From Rhizobium sp. BT04 (GTDB taxonomy: Bacteria > Pseudomonadota > Alphaproteobacteria > Rhizobiales > Rhizobiaceae), in contig NZ_CP125649.1 of the NCBI RefSeq assembly GCF_030053135.1, positions 124,001-188,000 on the forward strand: DNA of 64,000 nt. Reading direction: 5' to 3'. Under the pieces are notes generated by a model. The model worked only from the letters and a program-made list of their open reading frames with translations. It was not told the origin of the DNA and made no database searches. Each line of letters opens with the position of its first letter. The first letter of the stretch is position 1. Below are positions 9,004 to 19,059 of the stretch, in pieces. The translations under genes and the position numbers were made by a program.

Positions 9004-9312
9004 ATGGCAACCATCGGCACCTTCACCACTTCCGAAACCGGCTTCAACGGCTCAATCCGCACACTCGCACTCAACGTCAAGGCGCGCATCGCCCGCATCG
9101 AAAACCCCTCCGACAAGGGCCCGCACTTCCGCATCTACGCCGGCAATGTCGAGCTGGGTGCGGCCTGGCAGAAGCGCTCCGAGCAGGACCGCGACTACCT
9201 CTCGGTCAAGCTCGACGACCCGAGCTTCCCCGCTCCGATCTACGCGACGCTCACCGAGGTCGAGGGCGAGGACGGCTACCAGCTGATCTGGTCCCGCCCC
9301 AACCGCGACTGA
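9004..9312 (+). CDS. DUF736 family protein
   Basis: 102 residues spanning the whole DUF736 domain: the opening [20 protein letters not shown], the central [17 protein letters not shown] and the closing [18 protein letters not shown] blocks are typical. Function is not established; the family is common on alphaproteobacterial plasmids and integrative elements near ArdC-type genes. Start ATG 9004 follows AAAAGGA. Two hairpins follow the stop, the second a strong terminator. Confidence 0.9.
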   Translation: MATIGTFTTSETGFNGSIRTLALNVKARIARIENPSDKGPHFRIYAGNVELGAAWQKRSEQDRDYLSVKLDDPSFPAPIYATLTEVEGEDGYQLIWSRPNRD

Positions 9313-9322
9313 GATCAGGATA

Positions 9323-9399
9323 GGCCCCGCCGCCAAGGCGGGGCCAACCGGCGACAAAGACAAGCCGTCGGCAGGCATCGAGCCTGCCGACGGCTTTTT
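9323..9399 (+). terminator. Tandem hairpins with strong terminator after DUF736
   Basis: First hairpin GGCCCCGCC/GGCGGGGCC (9323-9345), then a perfect 14-bp stem AGCCGTCGGCAGGC / GCCTGCCGACGGCT (9363-9395) with five T. The second is a canonical intrinsic terminator. Confidence 0.9.
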
Positions 9400-9485
9400 C
9401 GGTGCCATACGGAACCGGAATATGTCTGCTCAGTGGATGCTATCGTGCCGGGAAGAAATGCCGGCCTCGAGGACGAGCGGTTCCC

Positions 9486-9530
9486 CCAATTTTGCCTCCG
9501 CTTCGTTTCACTCCACTCCAACAAAATCGG
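9486..9530 (+). promoter_or_regulatory. Leader hairpin upstream of the 9631 gene
   Basis: CCAATTTTG (9486-9494) pairs with CAAAATCGG (9522-9530) with one mismatch, inside a run of C (TTCCCCC before, CACCCCC after). It lies about 100 bp before a 55-residue gene and matches the design of the hairpin at 9997-10043. Confidence 0.5.
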
Positions 9531-9630
9531 CACCCCCACTCGCCGGCTCCACCGGTCGCTTCCGCGCTCCTTGACCCCGTCATATCGTCCCGCCCCGCCG
9601 TCTCGTCTTTCACGAACTCAAGGAGATGAG

Positions 9631-9798
9631 ATGATGACCATCGAACAGCACATCGAGGAACTGCGCGCCGAGTTGAGGAACGCCTGCGACGCCGCCGAGC
9701 GGCGCCAGGTCGAAGCGGAGCTTCAGCTCGCCCAGGCCGATCTGGCCGTGGCGCTTGCCGAACAAGACGGCATCATCGAGGCCGAGCCGCCTTTCTGA
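9631..9798 (+). CDS. Very small coiled-coil protein (55 aa)
   Basis: MMTIEQHIEELRAELRNACD opens a nearly continuous acidic/basic helix with heptad-like leucine and alanine spacing (EELRAEL, EAELQLAQADLAVALAEQ). Function unknown; it resembles small dimerising adaptor proteins. ATG 9631 (or 9634) follows AAGGAG. It is flanked by two matching leader hairpins, one before it and one before the next gene. Confidence 0.6.
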   Translation: MMTIEQHIEELRAELRNACDAAERRQVEAELQLAQADLAVALAEQDGIIEAEPPF

Positions 9799-9996
9799 GG
9801 CGGCTCTCATTCTGCCGGAATATGAGCCGGTCCGCCGGATCGACCGGCTTTCCGGCTGTCAGGAATTTCATCCCTCGACACTCCCGCCGGCTCGCGCCGG
9901 ATACGGTCACGCCCCCTCCGGGGCCGCGGGTCTCTTCTCTCTCTGACGTCCCAGTTTACTCCAGCAAATCCGGCGTCAAGGACGGCGCGGTCTCCC

Positions 9997-10043
9997 CCAA
10001 TTTTTCCGCCGCTGCGTTGCACTTCGCTTCCCGAAAAAATCGG
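9997..10043 (+). promoter_or_regulatory. Leader hairpin upstream of the 10136 gene
   Basis: CCAATTTTTC (9997-10006) pairs with GAAAAAATCGG (10033-10043); C-runs flank both sides. The block TCCCCCAATTTT is shared with the hairpin at 9486. It lies about 95 bp before the start at 10136. Confidence 0.5.
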
Positions 10044-10135
10044 TTCCCCCGCTTGCAAGCCGCGTTCCGCGGTCCTTGACCCCTCTTTGCAACAGAGTGG
10101 CCGGTCTCCGTCATCAAGATGAAGGAGATCACACA

Positions 10136-10627
10136 ATGACATCTGACCAGAACCTTGCGCTCTACACCAAGCTTTCCGGTTTCCGGCTCGTCGTCCTGGC
10201 AAACCGCTTCGGCTGCGATACCGACGTCTCGCGAAAGCTCCATGATCGACTGCTCGAAGGGCTTGAGGCGGCTGCCGGTCGTATCCGGACCATCATGGCA
10301 TTGGAGCGGAGCGTTCTTGCCGGCGACGACGACTATGCCGCGTACCGGCTCGAAGGTGAGACCGAGATCTTCGGACGCTTCACCATCATCCTGCTGGAGG
10401 AGCTCGACATCGATTTCGACACGCACGAATACCGCATCAACGGTGGCGATTGGTCCATCGCTTTGACGGCGGACTACACCGGCGTCGACATCGACTATCC
10501 GGAGCTGATCGCGCTCACCGACGACGAACTTGGCTCACTTGCGCCGGTCATCAAGGATCTCACACGGGAAACCGGTATCGCGGTAAATGCCTCCCGTGTC
10601 AGCTACATCAGGTGCACAGCATCATAA
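10136..10627 (+). CDS. Plasmid protein of unknown function (163 aa)
   Basis: An acidic, soluble protein without signal or membrane segments. No family recognised. The N-terminal third is helical (SRKLHDRLLEGLEAAAGRIRTIM) and the C-terminal part rich in Asp and Thr. Start ATG 10136 has AAGGAGA eight bases upstream. It belongs to the series of single genes with long hairpin leaders. 10628-10957 holds no gene and contains the next leader. Confidence 0.6.
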   Translation: MTSDQNLALYTKLSGFRLVVLANRFGCDTDVSRKLHDRLLEGLEAAAGRIRTIMALERSVLAGDDDYAAYRLEGETEIFGRFTIILLEELDIDFDTHEYRINGGDWSIALTADYTGVDIDYPELIALTDDELGSLAPVIKDLTRETGIAVNASRVSYIRCTAS

Positions 10628-10807
10628 TCAATCCTGCGTCGGGCTCGATCATCCGGAGGGCGGCGAGAGCGGCCCTTCGTTGAGATGCCGACGAGACCAT
10701 CGCGATGATGGCGAGAACGACCAGTTGAGCCTCTTCCTTTCGACCTGCCGTCATCTCTCATCGGGGATGTTGCAGCCCGTTCGTCGGGACGCAACCTGGC
10801 GGCAACA

Positions 10808-10850
10808 GAATTTTCCCCGCCGCGCCGCGGCTCCTCGCGCAGCAAAATTC
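10808..10850 (+). promoter_or_regulatory. Leader hairpin upstream of the 10958 gene
   Basis: GAATTTT (10808) pairs perfectly with AAAATTC (ends 10850) around a G+C-rich interior. Just downstream, 10860-10897 shares GTCCTCCAC, GTTTCGGCC and GGTGCATCC in the same order and spacing with the ardC leader at 7347-7385. Confidence 0.5.
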
Positions 10851-10957
10851 AGCCGCCGCCAGGTCCTCCACGTCCGTTTCGGCCTTGTCAGGTGCATCCC
10901 TCCTTTCCGGTCCGCGCTCTCACCCCGCGATGACCGCATTTCGAAAGGAGAAACGCC

Positions 10958-11131
10958 ATGCAACAACTCGCCCAATTCCTCGCCGCCACCGGCCGCCGGC
11001 TCCGGACTCTCGGCAAGGTGATCAGCCACTTCTTCCGCAAGGGCAAGCTCGGCCTGAAGCTTGCGATCAAGATCCCGTTCTTCGTCGAGATCGAGGTGTC
11101 CTTCGAGACCGATTGGAACCGGCGCCGATGA
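10958..11131 (+). CDS. Very small basic protein (57 aa)
   Basis: Reads MQQLAQFLAATGRRLRTLGK and ends SFETDWNRRR. It has a clear AAAGGAG seven bases before ATG 10958 and a terminator ten bases after the stop, so it is a complete transcription unit. It has an amphipathic basic helix followed by a short hydrophobic stretch (LKLAIKIPFFVEIEV). The function is unknown; membrane or nucleic-acid association are both possible. Confidence 0.65.
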   Translation: MQQLAQFLAATGRRLRTLGKVISHFFRKGKLGLKLAIKIPFFVEIEVSFETDWNRRR

Positions 11132-11140
11132 GGAGCGTTC

Positions 11141-11165
11141 AAGGCCCGTTTCGGCGGGCCTTTCT
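11141..11165 (+). terminator. Rho-independent terminator
   Basis: AAGGCCCG / CGGGCCTTT stem with TTTCGG loop and a T-tract; it may serve both the small gene before it and, in reverse, the WGR gene that ends at 11165. Confidence 0.75.
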
Positions 11166-11464
11166 CAACTCAGCACAGAGGCGCGCGGGCGGTAACCGCG
11201 TTTACGCTTCTGACGCAGCAGATCGAGAAACAGTTCGACAGCTTCCTCTTCCCGTCCGAAATGATGGACCATCATCTGCCCCTTGCTTCCAATGCGGCCC
11301 CATTTGCGCAGGAGACATACGTCTCCGAACAGGTTGGGTTCGATCGACATGGCATAGTAGCGGGCCATGTTCTTCAAGGCGTCCGAGCGCTCGACATAGA
11401 GGTGATAGGGCTGCGCGATCATGAGGTCAGAATCCCTGATCTCGGGAATCCCGTCCAACGACAC
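11165..11464 (-). CDS. WGR domain protein
   Basis: 99 residues, almost all one WGR domain: HLYVERSDALKNMARYYAM, then LLRKWGRIGSKGQMM with the tryptophan-glycine-arginine signature at about residue 55. Known: WGR domains occur in PARPs and in bacterial MolR-type regulators and are thought to bind nucleic acid. As a stand-alone domain its role here is unknown. The start is uncertain: GTG 11464 gives this length, but ATG 11422 (MIAQPYHLYVE) fits the usual domain boundary. Confidence 0.8.
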   Translation of the reverse strand: MSLDGIPEIRDSDLMIAQPYHLYVERSDALKNMARYYAMSIEPNLFGDVCLLRKWGRIGSKGQMMVHHFGREEEAVELFLDLLRQKRKRGYRPRASVLS

Positions 11465-11617
11465 TTATGAATCGGTCGGTATTGATTGATTCAGATCTGT
11501 TATGAAACGCGAGTGGTGGGCTTGGGCGAGACGCCTTCGGCGCACGGCTCTACTCGCTTACGCTCCCGAACCCGCCGGGCGGTTTCGGCCATCCGGCAAC
11601 GATCCTCTCGCGGGTCC

Positions 11618-12196
11618 TCAGCCGCACCATCCGTGTCTTGCACCGTCCCAGCGCCTGGCAAGGCCCTCGTTGACGAGAGTGGCTCCGAGCGAGTGTCCTG
11701 ATCGTATTACGGTCCGGAGCTTGCGGCCATACTTGTCTTCGTCGCGCCAGCTGGCCGCCAGTGAGAAGTTGCCTCCATTGAGCAGCGCAAGCAGGCGGGC
11801 TTTCGCGGCCTCGCCTTTGATCCGCTCCGCCTCACAGCGCGGAGGGCTGAGTTCCGGCGTGTCGATATCCGCGATGCGGATTTTCTGCCCCTGGAACCAG
11901 AACGTATCGCCGTCGACGACGCAATTCACATGACGGCCGCCGCCGCAGATTGAAAACGCGGCCGACGACGAGTCCGTTACCGGTGTCTTGGCCACAGCCG
12001 GCAGTCCGGGGAGGTTGCCGGCGCCGCCGAAGGCAAGCCAGCCTGCCGCAGCAACGACGATGGCTGAGATGACTGCCATCAGTAATTTGCGCGGACCGCT
12101 CTGTCCCGTTCGAGGTTTTCCCTGCGGGCTACGGCGATCGACCTTGCCACCGGATTTCCGCGGCCTCCTGAACGGAACCACATTCGAATTCGCCAC
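11618..12196 (-). CDS. Membrane-anchored thermonuclease (SNase-like)
   Basis: 192 residues. A basic N-terminus and one transmembrane helix (about 38-57, LLMAVISAIVVAAAGWLAF) place the catalytic domain outside the cytoplasm. The staphylococcal-nuclease fold is shown by VDGDTFWFQGQKIRIADIDTPE (in two halves, metal-binding Asp and Arg) and by DKYGRKLRTV. Start is GTG 12196, with AGGAGAGGAG upstream. Known: this family cleaves single- and double-stranded DNA and RNA with calcium. It is frequently found beside tra genes of rhizobial plasmids; its contribution to transfer is inferred. 12197-12451 is empty. Confidence 0.85.
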   Translation of the reverse strand: MANSNVVPFRRPRKSGGKVDRRSPQGKPRTGQSGPRKLLMAVISAIVVAAAGWLAFGGAGNLPGLPAVAKTPVTDSSSAAFSICGGGRHVNCVVDGDTFWFQGQKIRIADIDTPELSPPRCEAERIKGEAAKARLLALLNGGNFSLAASWRDEDKYGRKLRTVIRSGHSLGATLVNEGLARRWDGARHGWCG

Positions 12197-12451
12197 TTGC
12201 CCGCTCCTCTCCTGCTTTCCTCAACCTATCTCGGACCCGGTTTCATCTGCGTTTACGGAGACTCTCGGCCTCGACCTTCAGTAGGGTCGGTAATATGGTG
12301 TGCGCTAGCGGGGCGCAGGCGGTCCCGCCTCCCCTGCGGGCCACTATGTTGAGGCTCCTGCGGCTGCGCTATTTCCCGCTCTCGCACGACGAGAATTCCC
12401 GAAATCCCGCCCTTCGTGCGGTCGCTATGCTGATTTCTCCGATACTCTTCA

Positions 12452-14419
12452 TCATCCTCGATCGCCCTTGCTCGTTGCACTGCGCGCCGGCTCGATCGGC
12501 TGGGTTTCAGCTGTGTCGTCGTGCCTGTGAAACCTGTTGGTTCCGACGCAAGCTTTCATGTCGTCGCGCCGGAACCAGATCGCGCGACCGCATCGAAGCG
12601 GAGCGTTGCCAGCGGTGAACACGATCTGCTCGTCAGCTCGCATGCGAAGAACTTCATGAGGCTGGATCAGCGGCCGCGCCGCCAGCTGTTTCGATCGCGT
12701 GCGCGAGGATCCCTTCGCCTGGAAACTGCGGCTGACCTGGTCGATCTCGACCGTCGTCATGCCGCAGCGGCGCGAGATGTAATCCGCTGTTTCCGGATCG
12801 TTGATCGCCGCAAACGAAATCCAGCTCGCGCTCTCGAACCATTTGCTGGCGGCATCACGACCGCCATAGGTTTCGCGCATCTGCCCGATGGACTGGTAGA
12901 TCATGATGAGCGTGATGCCGTACTTTCGGCCGGCGTCTCGAGCGGTTTCCAAGATCCGCATGTAACCGAGCCGCGCCACCTCATCGAGGAGGAACAGCGC
13001 CCTACCCTTCATCGAGCCATCGCGATTGTAGATCCCGTTGAGGAACGAGCCGATGATGACGCGCGCCAGGCCCGCATGCGTCTCCAGCGTCTTGAGGTCG
13101 ATGTTGATGAAAATGTCGGTCTTTCCGTCGGCAAGATCGCCCGTCGAGAATGTCTTTCCGGAGACCAACGCGGCATAGTTCGAATACGACAGCCAGTGGG
13201 TTTCTTTGATCGCATTGGCGTAGACGCCGGAGAAGGTTTCGGGCGTCATGTTCACGAAGGCTGCGACATTCTCCTTCACGAAATCCGACTCCGAATTGTC
13301 GTAGATCTCCTGCAGGCGTTGGCGCAGTTGCGGCTCCGGCTCGGAGAGATTGGCGCGAACCTGGCGCAGCGTCTGGCTTTCCTTCTCCGTATGGCCGGAC
13401 AGGCAAACGTCGGCGATCATCGCCGTCAACAATTGCAATGCCGAGGCTCGGAAGAAATCGTCGCGCACACCGCGCATGCCGCCGCTATCGCTCATGATCC
13501 ATGAGGCGACGGAGGCGATATCCTCTTCCTTCGTCCCGCCGAACTTGCCGATCCAATCCAGGGCATTGAAGCCTGTTTCCGGCCTCTTGGGATCAAGGAC
13601 GAACACGTCGAGATCGGCGCTCGTTCGGTGGGCCGCGACCATCGGCGCCACCTCGTTCGATGGATCGAGAACGATCAGCGAGCCGCCCCATTTAAGCGCC
13701 GTCGGTATCGTCACCGACGTCGTCTTGAAGCCACCGGAACCGGCGAAAACGATGCCATGCGACGAACCGAACGAGCCGTCGAAGCAGAGCAGCGGCGACT
13801 TGCCGCCGGCGCCCCATGTCTCCGGGTCGTCGGCGCGAAACGCGCGCGCTGTGGTGCTGTCCTTGTCGACACGATATCGCTCGCCGATCACGACGCCGCC
13901 GGCATCAGCGAACAGCTTTTCCGCTTCCGGCAAGGTCATCCAGGCGGCCTCGCCATGTAGCGCCCGCTTGCCGCGGATGCGCTTCGGCTCCGCACTGGCG
14001 AATGCCGCATTGCCGGCAAACGCGACCCGCAGAGCAAAGCATGAGGCCATCGCCGCCGCCGTCGCTCCGATCAGCGTCGCGGGATCGACATAGGAGAAAA
14101 TGGACTTACCGGCCGGAACCTTATCGGTGAGCGCAGACAACCTCATCGTTTCGCGAATTGCGGCGATTAGGATCGTCGCCGCACCGCCGGCGACGACGCC
14201 CCATCCAGCCGTCTTGATCCTGATCGCGCCGGCGCTGGTCAAGACGATGCCGACGAGCCCTGCACTGACATACGGCAGCGCGATCCCTGCTCGGCCCAGT
14301 GTCTGCCGTGCGGCTTCCGTCTTTCCGAAACCGGACAGCCAGTGCTCGATTCCGGTCAAACCAACGGCGACCACGATCATCAGTGCGGCTGGGGCAATGA
14401 AGAGCAGGATCCTATTCAT
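12452..14419 (-). CDS. traG: TraG type IV coupling protein (VirD4 family)
   Basis: 655 residues. Two to three N-terminal membrane helices (about 1-100) are followed by the ATPase domain: Walker [20 protein letters not shown] near residue 225 and Walker [12 protein letters not shown] near 470. Known role: a hexameric pump at the inner membrane that links the relaxosome (TraA bound to oriT) to the trb-encoded mating channel. It overlaps the traD stop by 8 bases, so traC-traD-traG form one operon, read away from oriT. Length matches Ti/Sym-plasmid TraG. Confidence 0.95.
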   Translation of the reverse strand: MNRILLFIAPAALMIVVAVGLTGIEHWLSGFGKTEAARQTLGRAGIALPYVSAGLVGIVLTSAGAIRIKTAGWGVVAGGAATILIAAIRETMRLSALTDKVPAGKSIFSYVDPATLIGATAAAMASCFALRVAFAGNAAFASAEPKRIRGKRALHGEAAWMTLPEAEKLFADAGGVVIGERYRVDKDSTTARAFRADDPETWGAGGKSPLLCFDGSFGSSHGIVFAGSGGFKTTSVTIPTALKWGGSLIVLDPSNEVAPMVAAHRTSADLDVFVLDPKRPETGFNALDWIGKFGGTKEEDIASVASWIMSDSGGMRGVRDDFFRASALQLLTAMIADVCLSGHTEKESQTLRQVRANLSEPEPQLRQRLQEIYDNSESDFVKENVAAFVNMTPETFSGVYANAIKETHWLSYSNYAALVSGKTFSTGDLADGKTDIFINIDLKTLETHAGLARVIIGSFLNGIYNRDGSMKGRALFLLDEVARLGYMRILETARDAGRKYGITLIMIYQSIGQMRETYGGRDAASKWFESASWISFAAINDPETADYISRRCGMTTVEIDQVSRSFQAKGSSRTRSKQLAARPLIQPHEVLRMRADEQIVFTAGNAPLRCGRAIWFRRDDMKACVGTNRFHRHDDTAETQPIEPARSATSKGDRG

Positions 14420-14627
14420 CGATTTTCCCGAAGGCCTCCGCGCCGATCGCCATCAGCCGTGAACGTTCTATCTCGTCGGCTTTGAGCCGCTGGCGCAAAT
14501 CGATCAGCGCTCCCAGCAGAAGGGCCCGTTTCTCGTAGCGAAGACCGGCCTTGACGATCAGGCCGCCAAGCTCGATTTTCTCCCGCGTGTCCTTCTTGCG
14601 GGCATCGGACATGGTCGTGCGTGCCAT
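14412..14627 (-). CDS. traD: TraD conjugal transfer protein
   Basis: 71 residues; [20 protein letters not shown] is the hallmark of rhizobial TraD. Small accessory protein of DNA transfer, thought to work with TraC and TraG near oriT; biochemical role not defined. ATG 14627 has a GAGG site upstream and lies 4 bases after the traC stop. Confidence 0.88.
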   Translation of the reverse strand: MARTTMSDARKKDTREKIELGGLIVKAGLRYEKRALLLGALIDLRQRLKADEIERSRLMAIGAEAFGKIDE

Positions 14628-14631
14628 CCGC

Positions 14632-14928
14632 TCAAGCCTCAGCAGTCCCGCCCGCAGTCGCGCCAGCCGCGTTCTGCGCGGACGATGCGCTGCTTTCGCC
14701 GGCGTTACCTCCTTTCTTCCCTCCGGTCGTAGCGGCCTTTCCTCCGCGAAACCGCTTCGCCAGGTCCTCGAAGGCCGCCTGCAGTTCGGACTCGTCGATC
14801 TCGATCTCGCCAAGGCCGCCCTTGAGGGCGATCCGACCGATGCGCTCGGCTTCACGGGTCTCGGCGGCCTTGAGCTGCTCTTGGAGTTTGGCGATTTCGT
14901 CGCGGATTTTCGAGGATGGCTTCTTCAT
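14632..14928 (-). CDS. traC: TraC conjugal transfer protein
   Basis: 98 residues with a coiled-coil N-terminus ([20 protein letters not shown]) and a Gly/Ala/Ser-rich tail. Known from Ti plasmids as part of the oriT-proximal traCDG operon and a likely relaxosome accessory factor. Start ATG 14928 has AAGGGAGA upstream; a longer in-frame extension to 15024 reads through the oriT region and is rejected. The operon faces away from traA across oriT. Confidence 0.88.
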   Translation of the reverse strand: MKKPSSKIRDEIAKLQEQLKAAETREAERIGRIALKGGLGEIEIDESELQAAFEDLAKRFRGGKAATTGGKKGGNAGESSASSAQNAAGATAGGTAEA

Positions 14929-15002
14929 TCCGTTTGTCTCCCTTGGGTGAGAAAGCGTCTCTTTCGAACCCAACTTCAGGGAGCGGAGTGCGGAACGCAC
15001 TA

Positions 15003-15017
15003 CTGTGAATCCTACAA
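15003..15017. promoter_or_regulatory. Putative tra box (lux-box-like) between traC and traA
   Basis: CTGTGAATCCTACAA; its complement TTGTAGGATTCACAG is found exactly at 34761-34775 in the traI-repA interval. It resembles the Vibrio fischeri lux box core (CTGTAGGATCGTACAG). Position in the divergent traC/traA promoter region is where TraR acts in Ti plasmids. TraR binding is inferred. Confidence 0.6.
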
Positions 15018-15070
15018 TCGCCAAAGCGCGAGCTTTGGTGAATGATCCCGGCCGTTCCGAAGGAGCGGAT

Positions 15071-15110
15071 CCGAAGGGCGCAATTATACGTCGCTGAAGC
15101 GACGCCCTAG
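15071..15110. other. oriT: Origin of transfer (oriT), MOBQ/RSF1010-like
   Basis: Between divergent traC and traA. On the minus strand ATAATTGCGCCCT matches the RSF1010/R1162 nick-region core (AATGCG/CCCT), predicting a nick between 15079 and 15078. Beside it lies a hairpin CGTCGCTGAAGCGACG (15089-15104) and an outer repeat AGGGCG/CGCCCT. Both features are expected for the TraA relaxase encoded immediately downstream. Confidence 0.75.
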
Positions 15111-15184
15111 CTTGAGGCCCCCGGCAGGCCTGCCGCTTCCGACGAACCCATTGATTTCGTTCGCAACCGGGAAAGAGTTCCGCC

Positions 15185-18100
15185 GTGGCCGTCCCCCATT
15201 TCTCCGTCAGCGTCGTCGCCCGTGGCTCTGGCCGCAGCGCCGTGCTGTCGGCCGCCTACCGGCACTGCGCGAAGATGGAATTCGAGCGCGAAGCCCGCAC
15301 GATCGATTACACCCGCAAGCAGGGATTGCTGCACGAGGAGTTCGTCATTCCCGCCGACGCGCCGGAATGGCTGCGCTCGATGATTGCCGATCGTTCGGTG
15401 TCCGGCGCTTCCGAGGCTTTCTGGAACAGGGTCGAAGATTTCGAGAAGCGCTCCGACGCGCAGCTCGCCAAGGATGTGACGATCGCCCTGCCGATCGAGC
15501 TGACCGCCGAGCAGAACATCGCGCTGGTGCGGGATTTCGTTGCGCAGCACATCACGGCAAAAGGCATGGTAGCGGACTGGGTCTACCATGACGCGCCCGG
15601 CAATCCGCATGTTCATCTGATGTCGACCTTGCGACCGCTGACTGCGGACGGTTTTGGCGCCAAGAAGGTCCCGGTAACAGGACCGGACGGCAGTCCGATC
15701 CGCAACGACGCCGGCAAGATCGTCTATGAGCTCTGGGCTGGGAGCATCGACGATTTCAACGCGTTTCGCGATGGTTGGTTTGCCTGCCAGAACCGGCATC
15801 TGGCGCTCGCCGGTCTCGACATTCGCGTCGATGGTCGCTCCTTCGAGAAGCAAGGGATCGATCTCGAGCCGACCATCCATCTCGGCGTCGGCACGAAGGC
15901 GATCGAGCGGAAATTCGATGGTGCCTCCAAGCCGTTGGAGCTCGAACGCCTGGAATTGCAGGACGCCAGGCGGAGAGAAAACGTCAGGCGCATCGACAGG
16001 AATCCCGAACTCGTCCTCGACCTGATCATGCGTGAGAAGAGCGTCTTTGACGAACGGGACGTGGCGAAGATCCTGCACCGCTACGTCGACGACGCGGTGC
16101 TGTTCCAAAACCTGATGGTTCGGATCCTGCTCTGCCCCGAAACCTTCCGCATCGAGCGCGAACGGGTCGACCTTGCCAGCGGTACCCGCGAGCCGGCCAA
16201 GTACACGACCCGCGAAATGATCCGGCTGGAAGCGGAGATGGCCAATCGCGCCATCTGGCTGTCTCAGCGTTCGTCGCATGACGTTCGTGACACAGTGCTT
16301 GCCGCGACATTTGCGCGTCATGAGCGTCTGTCGGACGAGCAGAAGACAGCCATCGAACATGTAGCGGGACCTGAGCGGATCGCTGCCGTGATCGGCCGTG
16401 CCGGCGCCGGCAAGACGACGATGATGAAGGCGGCGCGAGAGGCATGGGAAGCGGCCGGCTATCGGGTCGTCGGCGCAGCACTTGCCGGCAAGGCGGCCGA
16501 GGGCCTGGAGAAGGAAGCGGGCATCGTCTCTCGGACGCTTGCGTCGTGGGAACTCCGTTGGCACCAAGGCCGTGATCAGCTCGATAGCAAGACGGTGTTC
16601 GTTCTTGACGAGGCCGGCATGGTGTCATCACGGCAGATGGCGCTGTTCATCGAAGCCGTGGTGAAGGCCGGCTGCAAGCTCGTTCTCGTCGGCGATACCG
16701 AACAGCTTCAACCGATCGAGGCAGGTGCCGCCTTCCGCGCCATTGCCGATCGCATCGGCTATGCCGAACTCGAAACGATCTATCGCCAGCGCCAGCAATG
16801 GATGCGCGATGCTTCGCTTGATCTCGCGCGTGGCAAGGTCGGCAGCGCAGTCGATGCTTACCGCGCCAACGGCAAGATAATAGGATCGAACCTGAAAGCC
16901 GACGCGGTCGACAACCTCATCGCTGCCTGGGACCGCGATTACGATCCGGCGAAGACGTCTCTTATCCTGGCTCATCTGCGCCGCGACGTGCGCATGCTCA
17001 ACCAGATGGCGCGCATCAAACTCATCGAACGCGGGGTTCTCGACCAGGGAACTATGTTCAAGACCGCCGACGGCGAACGCAACTTCGCCGTCGGCGACCA
17101 GATCGTGTTCCTGAAGAACGAGGGATCGCTGGGCATCAAGAACGGCATGCTGGCCAGGATCGTCGACGTGGCGCCAGGACGCATCACCGCGCGGATCGGC
17201 GATGGGGAGAATGCCCGCCACGTGCTGGTCGAACAGCGCTTCTACAACAACCTCGACCATGGCTATGCCGCGACCATCCACAAGAGCCAAGGTGCCACCG
17301 TCGATCAGGTCAAGGTGCTGGCCTCCCTTTCACTGGACCGCCATCTCACCTATGTCGCCATGACCCGTCATCGTGAGGACCTGGCCGTCTATTACGGTCG
17401 CAGATCCTTCGCGAAGAACGGCGGGTTGATCCCGATCCTGTCGCGAAGGAATGCGAAGGAAACGACTCTCGATTACGAGAAGAGCGCCTTCTATCGCGAG
17501 GCGCTTCGGTTTGCCGAAGCCCACGGTCTGCATCTCGTTAACGTCGCCCGAACCCTGGTTCGAGACCGGCTGGAATGGGTCGCCAGCCAAAAGCAAAAAC
17601 TTGCCAATCTCGGCGCCCGCCTTGCCGCCGTCGCCGGCAAGCTCGGATTCGTTCGCGGCGCCGCGCAGTCCCCAACCCAAAACAGCACCAAGGAGGCAAA
17701 GCCGATGGTCTCGGGCATCACAACCTTCACCAAATCGATCGACCAGGTGATGGAGGACAAGGTCGCCGCCGATCCAGGATTAAAGAAGCAATGGGAGGAG
17801 GTCTCGACCCGCTTCCACCTCGTTTACGCCCAGCCGGAAAGCGCGTTCAAGGCAGTCAATGTCGATGCAATGCTGAAGGACGAGACCATTGCGAAATCCA
17901 CGCTGGCGACGATCGGATCGAACCCTGAACACTTCGGTGCGCTGAAGGGCAAAACCGGGATGTTCGCCAGCCGCGCCGACAGGCAGGAGCGTGAGAAGGC
18001 TGAGACCAATGCGCCGGCGCTGGCCCGTAATCTTGAGCGCTATCTGCGCCAGCGGGCGGAGGCGGAACGCAAGTTCGAGGTCGAAGAACGGGCCGTCCGT

Positions 18101-18496
18101 CTGAAGGTCTCGATCGATATTCCTGCACTGTCGCCAAACGCAAAACTGACATTGGAGCGCGTTCGCGACGCGATCGAGCGGAACGATCTGCCTGCCGGCC
18201 TCGAATATGCGCTCGCCGACAAAATGGTGAAGGCGGAACTGGAGGGTTTCGCCAAGGTTGTATCGGAGCGGTTCGGCGAGCGGACCTTCCTGTCGCTTGC
18301 CGCGAAGGACCCGAATGGACAGACCTTCAACACCGTGACCTCGGGAATGACGCCCGGACAGAAAGCCGAGGTTCAAGCGGGGTGGAATTCGATGCGAACG
18401 GTGCAGCAGCTCGCCGCGCATGAGCGCACGACCGAGGCGCTGAAGCAAGCGGAGACCCTGCGTCAGACGAAGAGCCAGGGGCTCTCGCTCAAATGA
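15185..18496 (+). CDS. traA: TraA relaxase/helicase (MOBQ family)
   Basis: 1103 residues. The N-terminal MobA/MobL relaxase (about 1-230) has the metal-binding histidine motif [12 protein letters not shown] near 140. The C-terminal RecD-like helicase (about 360-740) has Walker [12 protein letters not shown] near 403, the DEAG Walker B near 475 and the late motifs [18 protein letters not shown] and [11 protein letters not shown]. Known role: nicks oriT, stays attached to the 5' end and unwinds the transferred strand. Start is GTG 15185, typical of this gene; the traF start overlaps its stop by 4 bases. The final 250 residues are helical and lack known domains. Confidence 0.95.
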   Translation: MAVPHFSVSVVARGSGRSAVLSAAYRHCAKMEFEREARTIDYTRKQGLLHEEFVIPADAPEWLRSMIADRSVSGASEAFWNRVEDFEKRSDAQLAKDVTIALPIELTAEQNIALVRDFVAQHITAKGMVADWVYHDAPGNPHVHLMSTLRPLTADGFGAKKVPVTGPDGSPIRNDAGKIVYELWAGSIDDFNAFRDGWFACQNRHLALAGLDIRVDGRSFEKQGIDLEPTIHLGVGTKAIERKFDGASKPLELERLELQDARRRENVRRIDRNPELVLDLIMREKSVFDERDVAKILHRYVDDAVLFQNLMVRILLCPETFRIERERVDLASGTREPAKYTTREMIRLEAEMANRAIWLSQRSSHDVRDTVLAATFARHERLSDEQKTAIEHVAGPERIAAVIGRAGAGKTTMMKAAREAWEAAGYRVVGAALAGKAAEGLEKEAGIVSRTLASWELRWHQGRDQLDSKTVFVLDEAGMVSSRQMALFIEAVVKAGCKLVLVGDTEQLQPIEAGAAFRAIADRIGYAELETIYRQRQQWMRDASLDLARGKVGSAVDAYRANGKIIGSNLKADAVDNLIAAWDRDYDPAKTSLILAHLRRDVRMLNQMARIKLIERGVLDQGTMFKTADGERNFAVGDQIVFLKNEGSLGIKNGMLARIVDVAPGRITARIGDGENARHVLVEQRFYNNLDHGYAATIHKSQGATVDQVKVLASLSLDRHLTYVAMTRHREDLAVYYGRRSFAKNGGLIPILSRRNAKETTLDYEKSAFYREALRFAEAHGLHLVNVARTLVRDRLEWVASQKQKLANLGARLAAVAGKLGFVRGAAQSPTQNSTKEAKPMVSGITTFTKSIDQVMEDKVAADPGLKKQWEEVSTRFHLVYAQPESAFKAVNVDAMLKDETIAKSTLATIGSNPEHFGALKGKTGMFASRADRQEREKAETNAPALARNLERYLRQRAEAERKFEVEERAVRLKVSIDIPALSPNAKLTLERVRDAIERNDLPAGLEYALADKMVKAELEGFAKVVSERFGERTFLSLAAKDPNGQTFNTVTSGMTPGQKAEVQAGWNSMRTVQQLAAHERTTEALKQAETLRQTKSQGLSLK

Positions 18497-19059
18497 AGAT
18501 AACCGTGTTTGCGTTTGGGATGCGACGCGCTCAGAGGACGAATGCAATCGTGCTCTTGGCCTTGGCGACGTCCATCGTTGGCACCGGTGTTGGTGCGGCA
18601 ATCGTCGGCGGCTTTCGCATCAACCTGACACCGAGCGAACCCCTCGGCCTCTGGCGTATCGTGGCGCTCGATCGCCCGGTGTCTCGTGGCGACCTCATCT
18701 TCATTTGCCCTCCGCAAACGGCGGCGATGGTGGAGGCGAGAGAGCGTGGCTATCTCCGCTCCGGCACCTGCCCGGGCGGCGTCGCGCCGCTCATCAAGAC
18801 GGTCGTCGCCGTTGCCGGGCAGAATGTCGAAATCGGCGCCGGCGTCACGATCGATGGGCGACCAGTTCCTTCGTCCGCTCCGGCAGAGCGGGACGGCAAT
18901 GGCCGGCCGATGAAGCCATATCCCGGCGGCGTCGTACCTGACGACAGCGTCTTTCTCCATTCGCCGTTCAGGAGCTCGTATGACTCGCGCTATTTCGGCC
19001 CGCTGCCCGCCTCCGGTATCCTCGGCCTGGCGCAACCGGTGTTCACCTATGCGCCGTGA
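18493..19059 (+). CDS. traF: TraF conjugation signal peptidase (S26 family)
   Basis: 188 residues with one N-terminal membrane helix (about 17-40). The catalytic Ser lies in [12 protein letters not shown] near 50 and the Lys in [11 protein letters not shown] near 100, as in TraF/LepB-type serine proteases. Known: TraF cleaves and cyclises the TrbC pilin, whose gene is at 32620-33000. It begins at an ATGA overlap with traA and its stop lies inside the traB start region, so traA-F-B-H are co-translated. Confidence 0.93.
   Translation: MKITVFAFGMRRAQRTNAIVLLALATSIVGTGVGAAIVGGFRINLTPSEPLGLWRIVALDRPVSRGDLIFICPPQTAAMVEARERGYLRSGTCPGGVAPLIKTVVAVAGQNVEIGAGVTIDGRPVPSSAPAERDGNGRPMKPYPGGVVPDDSVFLHSPFRSSYDSRYFGPLPASGILGLAQPVFTYAP

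Noticed and set aside
12253..12480. Small minus-strand frame after traG
   Set aside because: Overlaps the traG end, no ribosome site, arginine-rich shadow composition.
12521..13504. Long + strand frame over traG
   Set aside because: Antisense shadow; traG has Walker motifs and conserved context.
15107..16567. 486-codon open frame antisense to traA
   Set aside because: Shadow of traA codon bias; no ribosome site or family match, and traA is certain.
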